Origin: Fragilaria crotonensis
Taxonomy: Eukaryota; Bacillariophyta; Fragilariophyceae; Fragilariales; Fragilariaceae
Direction of reading: 5' to 3'
NCBI GenBank assembly: GCA_022925895.1
Contig: JAKSYS010000012.1
Coordinates: 186,001-250,000, forward strand
DNA: 64,000 nucleotides
Part shown: one piece after another, positions 63,534-64,000 of the stretch
Position numbering within the stretch: the stretch's first letter is position 1
How the letters are laid out: each line of letters starts with the position of its first letter
The notes under the pieces: generated by a model
Database searches by the model: none
What the model was told of the DNA's origin: nothing
What the model saw: the letters and a program-made list of their open reading frames with translations, nothing else
Made by a program: the position numbers and the translations under genes

Positions 63534-64000
63534 GGCTTTGAAGAGCCGCAGTGACACCATCGAGTACCACGGAGGTACACTTGTACTCAACCCGAAGTTG
63601 GCTCCAGAAACAAAAGAAGACGGTTCCAGGTACACCGAGGAGGAGCGTATGAAGATCGCGCGCGACTGTACTCTCGCAGCTGCCCTCATTCGTGGCTCCG
63701 ACCCAACCAGATATGGAACTCTGGTTGCGGACCTCTCCAACCAGTACAGCAAAGGAAAGGATGAGTACCCGAGAGACCTCGCATCGGCATACAGTTTGCT
63801 CGTGAATTACCGCACCCCAACGAATGCGGCCCGCGGTAGGACCCACAACAATGGAAACACAAGCGAGACGACCACAAACGCTGGTGCTCCCCAGGCTACC
63901 TCCGGCGGCTCCGAGGGCAGCGCCATGACCTTCGCGCAACGCACTACTGTCACCCCAGGGACAAACGGGATCACGCACGACGGCGTTACCTGCTACCGGT
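63534..64000 (+). mobile_element. Partial Copia-type (CoDi-like) gag, runs off the window
   Basis: Plus-strand reading from about 63540 gives EEERMKIARDCTLAAALIRG, DPTRYGTLVADLSNQYSKGK and DLASAYSLLVNYRT, the gag block found in diatom Copia elements (RYG.L...L.NQY..GKDEYP..L..AY.LL). A Gly/Asn/Thr-rich linker follows to the window end. No LTR or leader is seen before it; it starts directly after the TrmY-like frame. Only part of the element is in view, so its state cannot be judged. Confidence 0.65.

Noticed and set aside
1-64000. CRISPR arrays, rRNA genes and bacterial operons
   Set aside because: No regularly spaced direct repeats with unique spacers, no rRNA-like blocks, and intron-bearing eukaryotic genes throughout.

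Overview
The window looks like nuclear DNA of a diatom (a stramenopile alga with a secondary plastid). The host genes are eukaryotic, with short GT-AG introns of about 66-214 bases. Several proteins start with a signal peptide followed by a plastid transit region with the heterokont phenylalanine cleavage motif (for example SAFAP in the TspO-like protein and TAFAF in the PPR protein). The Copia-type elements resemble those known from diatoms.

Layout. 1-15.3 kb: a small hAT-type MITE, then two tandem GNAT acetyltransferase paralogues split apart by an 11.9 kb Copia LTR element on the minus strand (2237-14153). 15.3-31 kb: housekeeping genes, namely a 2,3-bisphosphoglycerate-dependent phosphoglycerate mutase, a PsbQ-like thylakoid lumen protein, the ribosome-biogenesis factor KRI1, a mitochondrial-carrier-family protein, a second hAT-derived element, a long plastid PPR protein, UFD1 and an unknown basic protein. 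31-46.5 kb: TspO/MBR, a type I membrane protein with propeller-like repeats, CREG, two tandem secreted Cys-rich proteins, a second PsbQ-like lumen protein, a DUF1824-like plastid protein, a Golgi-type glycosyltransferase-like protein and a DUF2358-like protein. 46.6-53.6 kb: a small membrane protein, an omega-amidase-like nitrilase, threonine dehydratase (isoleucine synthesis) and pantothenate synthetase. 53.6-62.5 kb: a nested repeat island, made of two tandem copies of one repeat unit, one invaded by a MITE with 9-base target duplications and the other by a 5.6 kb Crypton with an intact tyrosine recombinase. 62.5-64 kb: a TrmY-like SPOUT methyltransferase whose 3' end runs into a partial Copia gag.

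The genes do not form one pathway. Shared themes are plastid function (two lumen proteins, PPR, TspO, DUF1824/DUF2358-like proteins) and primary metabolism (glycolysis, isoleucine, pantothenate, omega-amidase). Two features run through the whole window. Many intergenic gaps are packed with short, self-complementary GTAC-centred words (such as TACTCGGAGTAC, GTACCAGGTAC and TACGGAGTA). Many conserved host genes show single-base frame changes, which suggests uncorrected indels in the assembly as much as true decay.
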